Source: Ornithomonoglobus_A sp034090805 (lineage in GTDB: Bacteria; Bacillota; Clostridia; UBA1381). Taken from it: a DNA stretch of 5,877 nt. The stretch spans positions 1 to 5,877 of the forward strand of contig JAXDRV010000025.1 in NCBI GenBank assembly GCA_034090805.1, in the 5' to 3' direction. Numbering within the stretch: position 1 is the first letter of the stretch; each line of letters opens with the position of its first letter. The notes under the pieces are model-generated. The model made no database searches and had not been told where the DNA came from. It was given only the letters and a program-made list of their open reading frames with translations. Both the position numbers and the translations under genes were made by a program. Of the stretch, positions 4,793 through 5,877 are shown piece after piece.

Positions 4793-5335
4793 TTTGAATA
4801 TTCTTTTCTTATTTGGTTAAACTTTTCAGTCTTCTCGTTACTATTCCATATTTTAAACGCAACTTCGGGCAAAACTATTTCATTCTTTTCAACTGAATCT
4901 TCAAGCGTTTTCCTATAATTCTCAGTCGTTTCATCATCTGTAAAAGGTGTGACGCCTGTATATCCAAGCCACTTAATTCCTGCCTCAATCTGCTCCGGAG
5001 TTGACTGCGAACCGAACACCCAAAGATTTCCGCCCATCTGAGAAAAACGTCCTTTGGGACCTTCAGGCATTCTTGCAACAAAGATATCATCCTTGTTCAT
5101 ACCATACCGTGTCACCAACTTTGAGCATGGTGGATCGGCAAACATCATAGCTGCCTGATTCGTACCAAAATACTTATACAAATCATCCTGATTTATAACA
5201 GATTGATCACCCATTCCGTTATACTTCCATTTTAAATCCTTGACATATTGCAACGCTTCAATCGCTTCCTTAGTATCAAAGCACGCTTTCCATTTTCCGT
5301 CCTCATCCTGCTTGGCAAATTCCACACCATACAAT
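4785..5335 (-). pseudogene. Sugar ABC transporter substrate-binding protein fragment
   Basis: About 183 residues remain from the C-terminal lobe of a family 1 extracellular solute-binding lipoprotein. They include YGVEFAKQDEDGKWKACFDT, KEAIEALQYVKDLKWKYNGM, a 'AAMMFADPP' strand and the typical MGGNLWVFGSQSTPEQIEAG. The latter is the usual 'GG..w.i...sk..e.A..fl.yl' region. Such proteins are normally about 430-550 residues; the signal peptide and first lobe are absent. The 5' side is cut by an oppositely oriented transposase fragment at about 5330. The 3' side is fused out of frame to the MalF-like permease at about 4785-4795. The long open frame here (4738-5364) is thus a composite of three pieces and should not be annotated as one gene. 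Order and strand match a standard CUT1 operon. Confidence 0.8.
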
Positions 5336-5609
5336 GATAGTTGATGCAACATGTGTACCATCACAAATTAAGTACCCACAGGATACAGAACTTCTGAATG
5401 AAGCTCGTGAAATAACCGAGAAAGTTATTGATGAAATTCATATTCCCGGGAATGGCAAAAAACCGCGTACATATCGTAAAAAGGCAAGGAAACAGTATCT
5501 TCAGATAGCTCGTTCAAAGAAGAGAACGGCAAAAAAGGTACGCAAGGCTATAAGAGACCCAAACTACATTTTAAGTTTGAATCTCTTTGCTGTCAGGTTA
5601 ACTAAATGA
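5334..5609 (+). pseudogene. IS1182/IS5-like transposase fragment
   Basis: The start MIVDATCVPSQIKYPQDTEL, followed by LNEAREITEKVIDEIH and KKPRTYRKKARKQYLQIARS, is the recognised central block of IS1182-type DDE transposases. These typically read 'LIVDATCaP.dI.YPtDl.LLNeaRe' and 'KPRTYRkkAR'. The D in IVDAT is probably one of the catalytic acidic residues. Only about 75 recognisable residues remain of about 450. After RKAIR (about 5560) the sequence no longer fits the family; a second frame there reads KRPKLHFKFESLCC and may be the displaced C-terminus. The ATG at 5334 lies at the junction with the binding-protein remnant and is not a real start. No terminal inverted repeats were identified. 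Confidence 0.75.
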
Positions 5610-5611
5610 TA

Positions 5612-5637
5612 TTGGGCTTTTCACCCGGTTGTTTTTT
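5612..5637 (+). terminator. Weak possible terminator after the transposase fragment
   Basis: GGG (5614-5616) pairs with CCC (5624-5626), extended by two T-G wobbles, around a seven-base loop. Six Ts follow at 5632-5637. The stem is short and unstable, so this is a low-confidence call. Confidence 0.25.
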
Positions 5638-5642
5638 ATAAT

Positions 5643-5877
5643 TTATTCTTTTTCAAACACAGCACAGCAAACCTTATTCTTAAACGCCACACCGTATTTT
5701 AATATATTTTTATACCCACGTTCTCGTGCATCGGCGGCATAATCCATATCATTAATCTGCCGTAATGCCCTCTCGGCAGCAGCGTCTACCTCTTCGTTAT
5801 CTCTGCATACTTTAAATTCTATAATGACAGCGTTAATAAATTTATCCCTCTGATACAATATTAAATCACTCCGTCCG
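5643..5877 (-). CDS. PD-(D/E)XK nuclease-like protein, C-terminal part (AAA-ATPase_like/PDDEXK_9 type)
   Basis: The frame is open from the right window edge to a TAA at 5643-5645. It reads GRSDLILYQRDKFINAVIIE, then FKVCRDNEEVDAAAERALRQ and INDMDYAADARERGYKNILK, ending KYGVAFKNKVCCAVFEKE. The catalytic signature of the PD-(D/E)XK fold is present: the Asp in GRSD and the Glu-Phe-Lys (ExK) of IIEFK. An 'AL.QI....Y' helix and 'G.AF..K' strand follow, the standard end of these proteins. In full-length members an N-terminal AAA-ATPase-like domain precedes this nuclease domain, for a total of about 500-600 residues; that part is outside the window. The family is abundant and highly duplicated in gut Firmicutes and Bacteroidetes, and its function is unknown. 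No frame damage is visible in the part seen. The TTG at 5858 is internal, not a start. Confidence 0.8.
   Translation of the reverse strand, partial: GRSDLILYQRDKFINAVIIEFKVCRDNEEVDAAAERALRQINDMDYAADARERGYKNILKYGVAFKNKVCCAVFEKE

Noticed and set aside
4875..5090. 71-codon - strand open frame inside the binding-protein remnant
   Set aside because: It overlaps clear solute-binding-protein residues in a different frame and has no independent support.

Overview
The window reads as the right-hand end of a tailed-phage prophage followed by a graveyard of broken genes. It most likely comes from a gut-type Clostridia genome (Oscillospiraceae/Lachnospiraceae-like). That placement is inferred from the phi-LC3-type holin, the CHAP endolysin with an SLH-like tail, strong AGGAGG ribosome binding sites, and IS256- and IS1182-type transposase remnants. 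No marker gene fixes the genus.

Region 1 (1-2407, + strand) is an intact, tightly packed late phage operon. In order it holds a tail/baseplate-type structural protein, a small unknown protein, a membrane-anchored coiled-coil protein, a phi-LC3 family holin, and a CHAP-domain endolysin. Genes overlap or lie 1-10 nt apart, and most carry a good Shine-Dalgarno. The holin would open the membrane so that the endolysin, which lacks a signal peptide, can reach the wall. Inside the endolysin gene a consensus ribosome binding site and in-frame ATG lie exactly between the catalytic part and the C-terminal binding part, so a separate 97-residue binding subunit may be made.

Region 2 (2406-2641, mainly - strand) is a compact transcription unit of about 200 nt. 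It has a near-perfect sigma-70-type promoter (TTGACA, 17 bp, TATATT), several hairpins, and a strong terminator shared back-to-back with the phage operon. It contains no normal gene. It could be a structured small RNA, or the mRNA of a 23-residue hydrophobic, type I toxin-like peptide whose start codon is buried in a hairpin. This is the most promising undescribed item.

Region 3 (2711-5640) is decayed DNA. It holds an IS256-family transposase fragment, a multiply frameshifted surface-protein C-terminus, and a carbohydrate (CUT1) ABC importer on the - strand. That importer keeps its gene order (binding protein, MalF-like permease, MalG-like permease), but the sequence around each gene boundary has been deleted, so internal pieces are fused out of frame. 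An IS1182-like transposase fragment abuts the binding-protein piece head-on.

Region 4 (5643-5877, - strand) is the C-terminal part of a PD-(D/E)XK nuclease-like protein of the AAA-ATPase_like/PDDEXK_9 type. It runs out of the window.
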